Shown: positions 35,324 to 43,678 of the stretch, in pieces
Layout of the letters: every line of letters begins with the position of its first letter
Numbering within the stretch: the stretch's first letter is position 1
DNA from: Carnobacterium divergens
Lineage (GTDB): Bacteria; Bacillota; Bacilli; Lactobacillales; Carnobacteriaceae
NCBI RefSeq assembly: GCF_900258435.1
Contig: NZ_LT992558.1
Location: 924,636-988,635 of the forward strand
Direction of reading: 5' to 3'
Length of the DNA stretch: 64,000 bases
The notes under the pieces: generated by a model
Told to the model about the DNA's origin: nothing
The model's database searches: none
The model's input: only the letters and a program-made list of their open reading frames with translations
Translations under genes and position numbers: made by a program

Positions 35324-35985
35324 ATGGAGTTAAGCACACAGTTAAAATCATGTAGAAATATGAATGGATGGACACAAAAAGATTTGGCAGAAAAATTAAA
35401 TGTATCGGATAAAACGATATCTAGTTGGGAAACAGGAAGAACCTATCCAGATGTTTCGATGTTAATCAATCTTAGTGAACTATTTAATATTTCTTTGGAT
35501 GAATTCATGAGGGGAGATTCAAAAATGATAAAAAAATTGACAAAGATTTAAAACTAAAAAAGACTTACAAAATTATTCTAATTATTGGGATAGTTTTAAT
35601 TGTTGGAGGATCCATTTTCTTAAACTTATATCAGGGTAAAAATGAGTGGGTCGATCGATATAACCCATTTATTGAAATGAAAATTGGCTATGCTACATTA
35701 CCACCAACCGTAACTTATAATAATGGAAAAGAGTACCATGACGATGGTAAATCAAGACAATTTCCTGATCCATATGAAAATATCTGGGTTGCAGATGATC
35801 CATTTGGAGATGGTATGAGATTAACCTTTAAGGCTGGTCAGTCTCCAAAAGGAAAAAATTATGCTCTTGTGCAGCACAAAGGAGCTTATGTTCGAAGAAT
35901 ATCCTTTGTTTCTTGGGACTCTATACCTGGTATATACAGAGATACATTAAACAAAGAGTATATTGAAATTCCCAAAGAAGTATAA
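35324..35985 (+). pseudogene. XRE-family membrane-bound regulator interrupted by a -1 frameshift in an A7 run
   Basis: The first frame (35324-35551) encodes an XRE helix-turn-helix (LKSCRNMNGWTQKDLAEKLN) ending 20 residues later at TAA. The coding potential continues in the -1 frame from 35536 with a basic stretch, one transmembrane helix (about KIILIIGIVLIVGGSIFLNL) and an extracytoplasmic domain ending IEIPKEV at 35985. One extra A in the run at 35530-35536 would restore a single 220-residue protein. The run reads A AAA AAA in frame, and AGGGGAG lies 13 nt before it, so slippage is possible; otherwise it is a broken gene or a sequencing error. AAAGGAG precedes the start. Confidence 0.75.
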
Positions 35986-36114
35986 TCTTATTTTTTTAAT
36001 TTAGAAGCATCTATAATTGGAAATTCAATCTATTTTAAAGCAAATAAACTTTAGTTAATGCATACTCAAAAATAATTGGGAAGAAAACAAAACTATTTGG
36101 TAATTTAAAAAATT

Positions 36115-36150
36115 ATTTACGTTGAATTAAACACAACGTAAATAGTTTTT
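36115..36150 (+). terminator. Terminator in the region before the biosynthetic operon
   Basis: ATTTACGTTG and CAACGTAAAT form a perfect 10-bp stem with a 9-nt loop, followed by AGTTTTTTATTTTG. Confidence 0.8.
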
Positions 36151-36693
36151 TATTTTGTCAATTATTGATGAACTAGATAAGTGTAGGCTGCTTATATAGA
36201 AATATACGATATTAGCTAATCAATTTCTTTCATAATCGAATAAAGCAAAGTTATTCTAAACTTATAAATTAAGAATAAAAATATTAGAAATATTTAATGA
36301 TTAATTTTTTTCTTCTAGTTGTTAGTTACCAGTGGAGAAATAGTAATTCCAAAAAGAAACTGAATCAAATGAGGGTGAATAGTTTATACGATTCGATTAC
36401 CAATAAGAAAATTTTTAACCGCGAGAGAGTAAAATACAAATTTATATAGTGCGAGCTGTCTATGATTGAAAATTAAGTTGATTTTTAAACAGATAAAATA
36501 CAGTTAATTAACGTTAAAAGTAAAAAAGGAAGAATAAACAAAATGGAAAGTTAGTATATATTGTGTGAAACTATTTGTTCTATCAAAAACACAATTTTTG
36601 CATCAGTGATTCTATCAATCAACTTTTTTGTGGTATTTTTCATATTATAATAGATGTTTTGAAAATTTAAATTAGCAATAATATGATTTTTAT

Positions 36694-36705
36694 GCAATCG
36701 ATTGC
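36694..36705. promoter_or_regulatory. Palindromic element GCAATCGATTGC upstream of the biosynthetic operon
   Basis: A perfect 12-bp palindrome in A+T-rich DNA. A 10/12 matching copy, GCAATCGGTTGT, lies at 36939-36950, directly before the first gene. The pair may be binding sites of an operon regulator not encoded in the operon itself. Confidence 0.45.
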
Positions 36706-36938
36706 TTTATTTTGTTCATAGAGAGGGGATTGAGGATTATTGGTAATAATGTGATATACAAATATGTTAATTTAATAAATTTATAAAAAATAGTTTTCCT
36801 GTCTGATTTAAAGGGATTTACAGCCTGAGTTCTATTTGTAACAGTTCCCTATTTTGATGCATTTTTTATTTTTTATAATAATTATGTATTGTAAATATAA
36901 AACAATAATAGTATTATTAACATAAAGTATTATTCAAC

Positions 36939-36950
36939 GCAATCGGTTGT
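36939..36950. promoter_or_regulatory. Second copy of the GCAATCG element at the start of the operon
   Basis: GCAATCGGTTGT lies 27 bp before the first start codon of the biosynthetic operon and matches the palindrome at 36694 at 10 of 12 positions. Confidence 0.4.
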
Positions 36951-36976
36951 TTTGTAAATAGAAAGGATTTGATGGA

Positions 36977-37906
36977 ATGGTAATAATAATGTCGCATACT
37001 GATTTTTGTATACGAGCATTAACGGAAGAATGTTATCTTTTTTTAAAGAAATATATTGAAGTAACGAAAGAAAAAAGATCTAAAAAACGTAATACAGTTG
37101 ATGTATCCGTTAGGTATATCAGTGAGGAAAGGCATGTGATTTTGTTCACATTTCTTGGGAACTCAATAACCAAGGAATTAAATTACAAAATAGATTCGTA
37201 TATGTATAAAAAAAATATGCTTAGAATGATAAGGTATATGAATGAATTTTTTATGAGAAGAGATGGATATTTATTTTTTCATGCCGCAGCAATAATTTCA
37301 GAGAATTTGCCAATTATTATTAGTGGGAACAAATTTTCAGGAAAAACAACTCTAACTCTAGCATTACTGGATTCTGATTCGCTTATTAACAAACTGTATG
37401 TATCAAATGATAAATTAGCAATCAAAAAAAACGGGAATATTTATGACGCATATTCATCGCCAATTTCTATGGGTATCAGGAGACCAACTTATGATATGTT
37501 TAATAAAAATGGTAGATTTAATTCATTAAATTTAGAAAAAGATGGCGACAAAATTGGGCATCTTACAACCCAACAGATTGAAGATGCTTTCGGTTGTGGG
37601 TCAAGTAATTACATTGATAAATTCAGAACTATTTTTAAGCCAGCATATAGTGAAGATAATAAATTTTGTGTAAATAAATTAGATGAAGAAGATAAATATC
37701 TATTCTTTAAAGAACAACATCTTGATAGATTGACAGATTGTCCGTTTGGAGATGATGACCATCACTATTTTGGAAAAAACGTTATAAAAAATAATGAAAT
37801 AGACAGATACGTATCCTCAGAAATACAAGTTACAGAGATATCATATGGAAAAAATGATATTCAAAAATTGATAGAATATATTAAATCGGAGCTTAATTAT
37901 GGATGA
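36977..37906 (+). CDS. HPr kinase-like P-loop protein (biosynthetic operon gene 1)
   Basis: A 309-residue protein. The central part resembles the HprK/PEPCK-like kinase fold: FFHAAAIISENLPIIIS leads into Walker A GNKFSGKTT (residues 117-125), then YVSNDKLAI with a probable Walker B-like Asp. The N-terminal third is basic and unlike HprK, and the HprK signature loop is not seen, so it is not the housekeeping HPr kinase. HprK-like proteins recur in natural-product clusters, where some phosphorylate a biosynthetic intermediate or peptide. AAAGGA lies 9 nt before the ATG. It overlaps the next gene by 8 nt. Confidence 0.7.
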   Translation: MVIIMSHTDFCIRALTEECYLFLKKYIEVTKEKRSKKRNTVDVSVRYISEERHVILFTFLGNSITKELNYKIDSYMYKKNMLRMIRYMNEFFMRRDGYLFFHAAAIISENLPIIISGNKFSGKTTLTLALLDSDSLINKLYVSNDKLAIKKNGNIYDAYSSPISMGIRRPTYDMFNKNGRFNSLNLEKDGDKIGHLTTQQIEDAFGCGSSNYIDKFRTIFKPAYSEDNKFCVNKLDEEDKYLFFKEQHLDRLTDCPFGDDDHHYFGKNVIKNNEIDRYVSSEIQVTEISYGKNDIQKLIEYIKSELNYG

Positions 37907-39065
37907 AAAAGTATTGATAAATGGTGAGCCAGAAGTAGGTAGTATTTATGGTGTTGAAGAACTATCGTCTATTTTAAAGGAGTTAGAAAAATATTCTACA
38001 GAATTGAATTACAAACCATACAAGACTATAAAAAAATTTGAGGATAAATTTTCTGGATTTGTTGGAACAAAATATGCAGTATCCGTTAACAGCGGTATGA
38101 GCGCTTTAAATACAATACTACAAGCTTTTTTTGGTGACAGGAAAGGGACTGTTATATCTAATGCTATAAACTTTTCAGGGACACACATTGGAATATTAAA
38201 TAAAGGGTATCGATTAATATTGTGTGAATCGGATGAAAATATTAATACAGATTTATTGGATTTATTCCATAAAGTTGAAGAGTATAAACCGGAAGCAGTT
38301 GTTTTAACAAATATGAATGGATTAAGTCATGATGAAAAGTATATTAACCAAGAAATTAAGCGTATTTCTCCAAATACTATTTTTATAACAGATTGTTGTC
38401 GTTCCTTAGGCTCTAAATGTAATTATATACATTGTGGAGTATATAGTGACGCTTCGTTTTTTAGTTTTCAACGAAAAAAAATGATATCAACTTTAGGTGA
38501 AGGAGGAATGATTGTCACAAACGATTCTAGTATTTATGAAAAGTGCAAAAAAATTAGATCTTTTGGTTACTTTGAAGGCGAAGGAGAAAATTTTAAGTTA
38601 ACTAGTTTTCAAGCAGCCGTTGGTCTTGTACAACTAGATAAATTAAATGATTTAGTTAACAAAAGACGTCAGATATCATTAAACAGAACAGACTTTTTGA
38701 AAAAGCATTTGAGAGGTTGGGTTTATCCAGTAAATAATGAAATCGATTACAACAGTTTCTATTTGTATACATTACTTGCCCCTGTAACTTGGGCTTCAGA
38801 ACAACGTGATAATTTGATAGCACTATTATTAAAAAAATACGGAATAGGATGTGTAGTTGCCAATAAAGTTACGTATGAAAGTAGTAGTTGGGTGAGAAAG
38901 AATACTCAGCAAAGACTAACAAAGTCTGAAACAATTAGTAATCGAATTATTTGTCCGATTATTCATCCAATATTAACGAATGAACAAGAAAATTATATTA
39001 ATGAATCAATTTTAAAAAGTATAGAAGAGGTGGAAAATAATGAAGGAAGAATATGTAACAATTAG
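37899..39065 (+). CDS. DegT/DnrJ/EryC1/StrS-family PLP aminotransferase
   Basis: A 388-residue PLP enzyme of normal family length. Landmarks are the N-terminal FVGTKYAVSVNSGMSAL cofactor-binding turn, ITDCCRSLG and the SFQRKKMISTLGEGG segment with the Schiff-base Lys (Lys193/194). StrS-type enzymes aminate keto-sugars or keto-cyclitols using glutamate or glutamine, making aminosugars of antibiotics and surface glycans. GGAG precedes the ATG, which overlaps the HprK-like stop. In this operon it probably introduces an amino group into a sugar or cyclitol intermediate; the substrate is not known. Confidence 0.88.
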   Translation: MDEKVLINGEPEVGSIYGVEELSSILKELEKYSTELNYKPYKTIKKFEDKFSGFVGTKYAVSVNSGMSALNTILQAFFGDRKGTVISNAINFSGTHIGILNKGYRLILCESDENINTDLLDLFHKVEEYKPEAVVLTNMNGLSHDEKYINQEIKRISPNTIFITDCCRSLGSKCNYIHCGVYSDASFFSFQRKKMISTLGEGGMIVTNDSSIYEKCKKIRSFGYFEGEGENFKLTSFQAAVGLVQLDKLNDLVNKRRQISLNRTDFLKKHLRGWVYPVNNEIDYNSFYLYTLLAPVTWASEQRDNLIALLLKKYGIGCVVANKVTYESSSWVRKNTQQRLTKSETISNRIICPIIHPILTNEQENYINESILKSIEEVENNEGRICNN

Positions 39066-40194
39066 AAAAGATATCCCAATGGAATTTAATGAACTAAAAT
39101 TACTTAAATATGAAGGTGATCGAATAAAATGTGTGGAAAATGGTATTGTTATTCCTCCTTTTGAAATACTTATTCATCCAACAGCTAAGTGTAATTTAAA
39201 ATGTTCATGGTGTATTGGGCAAAATATAACTGAAGATAAAAATGAACCAATTAATAATGTTCTAACAGCTGATGACAATTTAATGAATTTGGCACATTCA
39301 ATTATTTCCTACAAAAAAGAAGTAGAAATAGATAACCAAAAAAAGATATTTGGAGTAGAAAGAGTTAGTTTTTCTGGTATTACTGGTGATCCAATGATGG
39401 CTCAAAGACAGTTGATTCCTGTATTAGATGAACTTCATTCAAACAACATACAAACAGGCATGTTTACTAACGGACTTTTAATAAATAAGAATAATATTGA
39501 TACAATAAGCAAAATGGACTATATATTGATTAGTGTTGATGCTGGTAATAGCGATACGTACAATAAAATGAAAAATAATGGCAAATCGTCAAATTATTTT
39601 GAGCAATTAATGAAAAATATTGAAAGACTTAATGATTACAAAATAGCAAATAATAGAAGTATAGAGGTAAATGTCGGTTTTGTTTTAAATCAATATAATT
39701 ATACTGAATTATACTCGTTAGCGGAAAATTTAAAATTTATTGGCGTTTCTAATTTAAGAATTAAAACAGATATTTCTCGTAAACTGTTAATTGATAGTAA
39801 ATTATTTGATCAGGTAGAAGAACAATACGATTTGATAAGAAAGAATTTAGAAGATGAATGCTTTAAGCTAGTGGAACTTCATCGAATCTTTAATTCTGAA
39901 GATCGTGAAAGATATTTCTCAAAGTGTTTGATAAATAAACTGTATGCAAATGTTAGTTCAGATGGATATGTATATGCATGTAACTATCATCCTGCTATAC
40001 GGGGAATTAAATTTGGAAATGTAACTGAAAAACCATTCAATATTATTTGGGAACAAGCAAATAAAGATTTTGATATTAGCAAATGTCCACGTACCTGTGA
40101 TCCATTTAAAAATAGAGCTAATAATATGTTGAATAGTTACTTAAATAATGAAAGCTATAAGAACAAAGTAGATGAATATTTGGGAACAATATGA
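39040..40194 (+). CDS. Radical SAM protein with SPASM/twitch-type C-terminus
   Basis: A 384-residue protein. The radical SAM cluster motif CNLKCSWC (Cys51, Cys55, Cys58) is followed by the SAM-binding region SFSGITGDPMM and a TIM-barrel-like core. The C-terminal 90 residues have four cysteines in the SPASM/twitch arrangement (SKCLINKLY, GYVYACNYH, KCPRTCDPF), with the GNVTEKPFNIIW segment typical of SPASM proteins. Such enzymes oxidise or cross-link peptides, or dehydrogenate aminocyclitols (BtrN). GAGGTGG precedes the ATG. No precursor peptide was found, so a small-molecule substrate is favoured by inference. Confidence 0.88.
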   Translation: MKEEYVTIRKDIPMEFNELKLLKYEGDRIKCVENGIVIPPFEILIHPTAKCNLKCSWCIGQNITEDKNEPINNVLTADDNLMNLAHSIISYKKEVEIDNQKKIFGVERVSFSGITGDPMMAQRQLIPVLDELHSNNIQTGMFTNGLLINKNNIDTISKMDYILISVDAGNSDTYNKMKNNGKSSNYFEQLMKNIERLNDYKIANNRSIEVNVGFVLNQYNYTELYSLAENLKFIGVSNLRIKTDISRKLLIDSKLFDQVEEQYDLIRKNLEDECFKLVELHRIFNSEDRERYFSKCLINKLYANVSSDGYVYACNYHPAIRGIKFGNVTEKPFNIIWEQANKDFDISKCPRTCDPFKNRANNMLNSYLNNESYKNKVDEYLGTI

Positions 40195-41477
40195 AAAAAA
40201 TTCCATCTAGAACAAAAATATTTGTTGGAGAAGTAAGAGTTAGTAATAAAAGATACATTGTTAATTCAGTAGATCACTTAAAAAATCCTGAATTAATTAT
40301 GTACATTCAAAATCAGTGTTATGAAGCAGGTTTAGCACCTAAAGTTTATTATACTAATGAGGTGTATATGATTCAGGAATATGTAGAAGAAGTAGAATTA
40401 ACAATTGACAACAAGAGTTTATTTTACGGGGAAAATATTGCTAGATTACACTTTATGATGCAGTCCCTTGTTGTTGATACAAAAAAACTTCGTCCAATGA
40501 ATAAATTCAGTTGTAATTATTCTGAGCAAAAACTTAAAAAAAATCATCAAAATAAAGATGCTCAAGTAATGCTTGAAGTTTATAACGAATTTTTTAATAT
40601 GATCAATAATATCGATAATTTGTTACTAGATAGATATCTAATTCATGGAGATTTAAATTTATCTAATATTATGATTACAGGCGCGGGAGTGCAATTTATC
40701 GATTTTGATAATTGTTCCTATTTTCCACGGTCATATGAAGTATTAAGATTTTTTTTTCAATCGCTAGATTTTTCACAAAATAAAGAAAAAACTATTAAGC
40801 AATTATTTACTTATCTTACTGCCTATCACTCCATTAACAAATTGAAAATTCAAGAATGGAAAATTTCACTTCAGTTCTATTTAAGTATTTTAGTAACAGA
40901 TGTTTCAATGATCGAAAATAAAATTTTTTTTAAAGAACGATCGAATTGTGCCCGATTTATTGCAGATAATTTTATTAGTTTACAAGACTGCATAAATAAA
41001 GCAACCAGTAAAGGAGAAAAAAAGATGAGAGCAAAATATAATACGCTAGTTATCCCATTTCTTTTTAAAGATGAACCACTATTTTGTATTTTAAAAAGAG
41101 AAGATATGAAAATTTGGCAATTTGTTGCAGGTGGTGGAGAAGATGATGAGGCAATTGAGTTAGGAGCAGCAAGAGAACTGGAGGAAGAAACTGGTTTGGA
41201 TAAAATCAATGCTAACTTTCTTAAACGTTTAGATAGTCAAGGGACGGTTCCTAGCAACATTTTTAAAATATTTAAAGAAAGTTGGAAGGAAGGTTTGTAT
41301 GTTATACCAATTTATACTTTTTCATACTTTATGGAAGACAGTGGGATTCATCTTTCTGAAGAACATTTAGAGTATAAATGGGTGACTTATGATCAAGCAG
41401 TAGAACTTTTGCATTATGATTTAGATAAAACCGCATTATGGGAGTTAAAGATGCGCATAGAAAATAATGAATTTTAA
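40191..41477 (+). CDS. Fusion of an APH-like kinase domain with a Nudix hydrolase domain
   Basis: A 428-residue protein. Residues about 1-270 resemble the aminoglycoside phosphotransferase/choline kinase fold with the catalytic loop LIHGDLNLSNIM (about 150-161) and the metal-binding FIDFDN (about 171-176). Residues about 279-428 are a Nudix domain with box GGGEDDEAIELGAARELEEE. The junction carries AAAGGAG and an in-frame ATG at 41025 with 8-nt spacing, so the Nudix part may also be made alone. The ATG overlaps the previous stop (ATGA). Roles could be phosphorylation of an aminosugar and cleavage of a nucleotide-linked product, or self-resistance. Confidence 0.8.
   Translation: MKKIPSRTKIFVGEVRVSNKRYIVNSVDHLKNPELIMYIQNQCYEAGLAPKVYYTNEVYMIQEYVEEVELTIDNKSLFYGENIARLHFMMQSLVVDTKKLRPMNKFSCNYSEQKLKKNHQNKDAQVMLEVYNEFFNMINNIDNLLLDRYLIHGDLNLSNIMITGAGVQFIDFDNCSYFPRSYEVLRFFFQSLDFSQNKEKTIKQLFTYLTAYHSINKLKIQEWKISLQFYLSILVTDVSMIENKIFFKERSNCARFIADNFISLQDCINKATSKGEKKMRAKYNTLVIPFLFKDEPLFCILKREDMKIWQFVAGGGEDDEAIELGAARELEEETGLDKINANFLKRLDSQGTVPSNIFKIFKESWKEGLYVIPIYTFSYFMEDSGIHLSEEHLEYKWVTYDQAVELLHYDLDKTALWELKMRIENNEF
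41011..41027 (+). promoter_or_regulatory. Internal ribosome binding site and start codon before the Nudix domain
   Basis: AAGGAG at 41011-41016 and ATG at 41025-41027 (8-nt spacing), in frame with the fused gene, exactly at the domain border. Confidence 0.55.
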
Positions 41478-41505
41478 CTTATGACTTCAGAAAAGAGTGG
41501 ATAGT

Positions 41506-42780
41506 TTGAAAGCAAAAATTTCAGATAAGGAGAGCACCTATCAGCGTTTAATTCGAAGGGAATTAAGTATTGCAGTAATTGGTATTGGTTATGTAGGATA
41601 CCCATTGGTTGAAGCGTTATCTAAAAAATTTAACGTAATTGCTTATGATAATGATAGCCAAAAAATTTCAGATTTAAAAATGGAAAATACCTTTTTCACG
41701 ACTCGCGAAAAAGATTTAGCTAAAGCTACAGTTTATATAATTACATTTCCTACACCTATTAATGAAGATAAATCTCCTAATTTATTTTGTATAAAAGAAG
41801 CGACAAAAGCTATTGGACGTAATATGAAAAAAGGGAGTGTTATCATCTATGAATCCACAGTTGCTCCTGGGACAACTGAAAGAGTGTGTAAGGAATTATT
41901 AGAAACAACATCAAAATTAGCATTTGAAAAAGATTTTTCTTTAGGTTATTCTCCAGAACGAATTAGTCCTGGAACAGACGATGCAACACTAAAAGAGATA
42001 AATAAAATTGTTTCAGCATCAGATAAAAAAACGTTGAGATTAATTTCTCAACTTTATCGTGAAATTTTAAACAGCAAAATAGTTGAAGTATCATCAATTA
42101 AAGTTGCAGAAACTTCAAAAATAGTCGAGAACATTCAAAGAGATGTCAACATAGCCTTAATGAATGAGTTGTCAAAGAATTTTTATGATACAGATATTGA
42201 TTTTAGAGAGGTATTAGCTGCGGCAGCAACAAAATGGAATTTTATGGAAGTCAAGCCAGGTCTTGTTGGGGGGCATTGTATAGGAGTTGATCCGTATTAT
42301 TTTATTGACTACTCAAAAAAAGAAAAAATGAATATAAAGTTAATTGAGTTATCAAGAAAAATAAATGAATCAGAAATAACGTTTATTCTAGAATTAATTA
42401 ACGACTATTCAAAAAAAAATAATTACCAAAATTGTAGCATTGGAGTATTTGGAATTGCCTATAAAGAAAATATTGGAGATATTAGAAATAGTAAGATGCT
42501 AGATTTATGTAATTTATTGCTGGAAAACAAAAAAATGGAATTATCAATAATAGATTTTGAAGTACCTCATGGAATATGTTCAGAAAAAATTGAAAAATGC
42601 CGTGTAAGCAACATATCGAATAAGTCTTTTGATATTGTATTGATTGGCAATTCACATGGCTCTTTTGATACTTTAAGACATCACTGGTCGAAGATTACAC
42701 ACTCCAATTCCAAAATAATAGATCTAACTGGGAAATATGAAACGTGGTTCTCTAGCGATGTAGAATATCGACATTTGTAA
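41506..42780 (+). CDS. UDP-glucose/GDP-mannose dehydrogenase family nucleotide-sugar 6-dehydrogenase
   Basis: A 424-residue protein. The NAD-binding motif VIGIGYVGYPLVEAL opens the N-terminal domain. STVAPGTTE, SPERISPGT, the central helix ETSKIVENIQRDVNIALMNE and the catalytic Cys in GGHCIGVDPYY follow. These match the TviB/WbpO branch that oxidises UDP-N-acetylhexosamine to the uronic acid. TTG at 41506 is preferred (AAAAGAG 9 nt upstream) over GTG at 41497. It suggests that the operon product contains, or starts from, a uronic-acid-type sugar nucleotide. Confidence 0.88.
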   Translation: MKAKISDKESTYQRLIRRELSIAVIGIGYVGYPLVEALSKKFNVIAYDNDSQKISDLKMENTFFTTREKDLAKATVYIITFPTPINEDKSPNLFCIKEATKAIGRNMKKGSVIIYESTVAPGTTERVCKELLETTSKLAFEKDFSLGYSPERISPGTDDATLKEINKIVSASDKKTLRLISQLYREILNSKIVEVSSIKVAETSKIVENIQRDVNIALMNELSKNFYDTDIDFREVLAAAATKWNFMEVKPGLVGGHCIGVDPYYFIDYSKKEKMNIKLIELSRKINESEITFILELINDYSKKNNYQNCSIGVFGIAYKENIGDIRNSKMLDLCNLLLENKKMELSIIDFEVPHGICSEKIEKCRVSNISNKSFDIVLIGNSHGSFDTLRHHWSKITHSNSKIIDLTGKYETWFSSDVEYRHL

Positions 42781-42813
42781 ACGTAAATGGCGTAATTAGA
42801 AAGGTGATTTCTA

Positions 42814-43641
42814 TTGAAAGTCAAAGGTATAGAGGCAGTAAAATATGCATTTTTTGATGTAGATGGAACGTTAATGAATGAAGAATATCAAATACCAATT
42901 GAATTATTAACTAATGTAAGTCGTTTAAAAAAAGTTGGAATACTTCCAATTATTTGCACTGGTAGAGAATTTTTATCAATGAAAAAAATTTGGGAAGAAT
43001 ATTTGTTAAGTGATTATTTTTATCATAAGGTTATTACCAACGATGGAAATTGTATATATGATACAAAAACTGATACATTTAGCATTATGGAAATAATTGA
43101 TTTATCAAAAATTAAACTGATTTTGAAAGAGTATGAGTCTGTTTGTCGCTGGGTTATCACTTCACCACAGAAAATTCTTTACTCAAATAAATATGCATTA
43201 ATGGAGTACAAAATGTTATTTATGTATTCTGGTAAATCTGAAATATGTACTGAATTTGATAAAATAGCGGGAAATATAAATAAAGAAGAACTTTTAGGCT
43301 TTTATATGTTTATTTCGGAACAAGATGCAGATAATCGGAAATTTGAAAGCTATGGATTAAAGAAAATGAACTACTCCAGAGGATATTCCTATACTAGTAA
43401 CCAAACAAAACTTGATGGTGCACGTTATCTATTGAAAAAAGACTTTGAAGAAGAATTTTTCCTGCATTCAATGGCATTTGGAAACGGAAAAAATGATTAT
43501 CTTTTATTTAAAGAAACAAGTTATTCAGTTGCAGTGCAAAATGCTCATCCAAAACTAATTGAGATTGCTACTGAATGCTTACATGAGCAATCATTAAGTC
43601 AATATGTACGGAAAATATTTAATTCATTAGAAATGAAATGA
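42814..43641 (+). CDS. HAD-superfamily (Cof-like) phosphatase of the biosynthetic operon
   Basis: A 275-residue protein with HAD motif I FFDVDGTLMN, motif II ICTGRE, a Lys before LDGARYLL, and motif IV AFGNGKNDYLLF, where the usual GD is replaced by GN; motif IV still has Asp two positions later. A C2-type cap lies between. The start is TTG with AAAGGTGA upstream. In the operon it probably removes phosphate from an intermediate, complementing the kinases encoded upstream. It is distantly similar in type to the chromosomal HAD gene at 30278 but much more A+T-rich. Confidence 0.82.
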   Translation: MKVKGIEAVKYAFFDVDGTLMNEEYQIPIELLTNVSRLKKVGILPIICTGREFLSMKKIWEEYLLSDYFYHKVITNDGNCIYDTKTDTFSIMEIIDLSKIKLILKEYESVCRWVITSPQKILYSNKYALMEYKMLFMYSGKSEICTEFDKIAGNINKEELLGFYMFISEQDADNRKFESYGLKKMNYSRGYSYTSNQTKLDGARYLLKKDFEEEFFLHSMAFGNGKNDYLLFKETSYSVAVQNAHPKLIEIATECLHEQSLSQYVRKIFNSLEMK

Positions 43642-43678
43642 TAACTAATTGAGCTATATACAATACAAGGAGGAGAAT

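Larger units (their letters stand above)
35986..36976. other. 991-bp A+T-rich intergenic region before the biosynthetic operon
   Basis: No convincing gene. It holds a terminator at 36115-36150, the palindromic elements at 36694 and 36939, and a very A+T-rich promoter-like stretch (36800-36930). A 26-codon ATG frame at 36369-36449 lacks a ribosome site and looks like chance or a gene remnant. Confidence 0.6.

Noticed and set aside
36369..36449. 26-codon ATG frame (MRVNSLYDSITNKK...) as a precursor peptide for the radical SAM enzyme
   Set aside because: It has no ribosome binding site, no leader/core layout with Cys or a repeated motif, and lies 530 bp before the operon behind A+T-rich sequence.
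36977..37906. Gene 1 of the operon as the housekeeping HPr kinase/phosphorylase
   Set aside because: Only the Walker A region is similar; the N-terminal part and the HprK signature loop do not match and the context is biosynthetic.
42814..43641. HAD gene of the island as a recent duplicate of the chromosomal HAD gene at 30278
   Set aside because: Motifs are shared as expected for the family, but the remaining sequence and codon use differ strongly.
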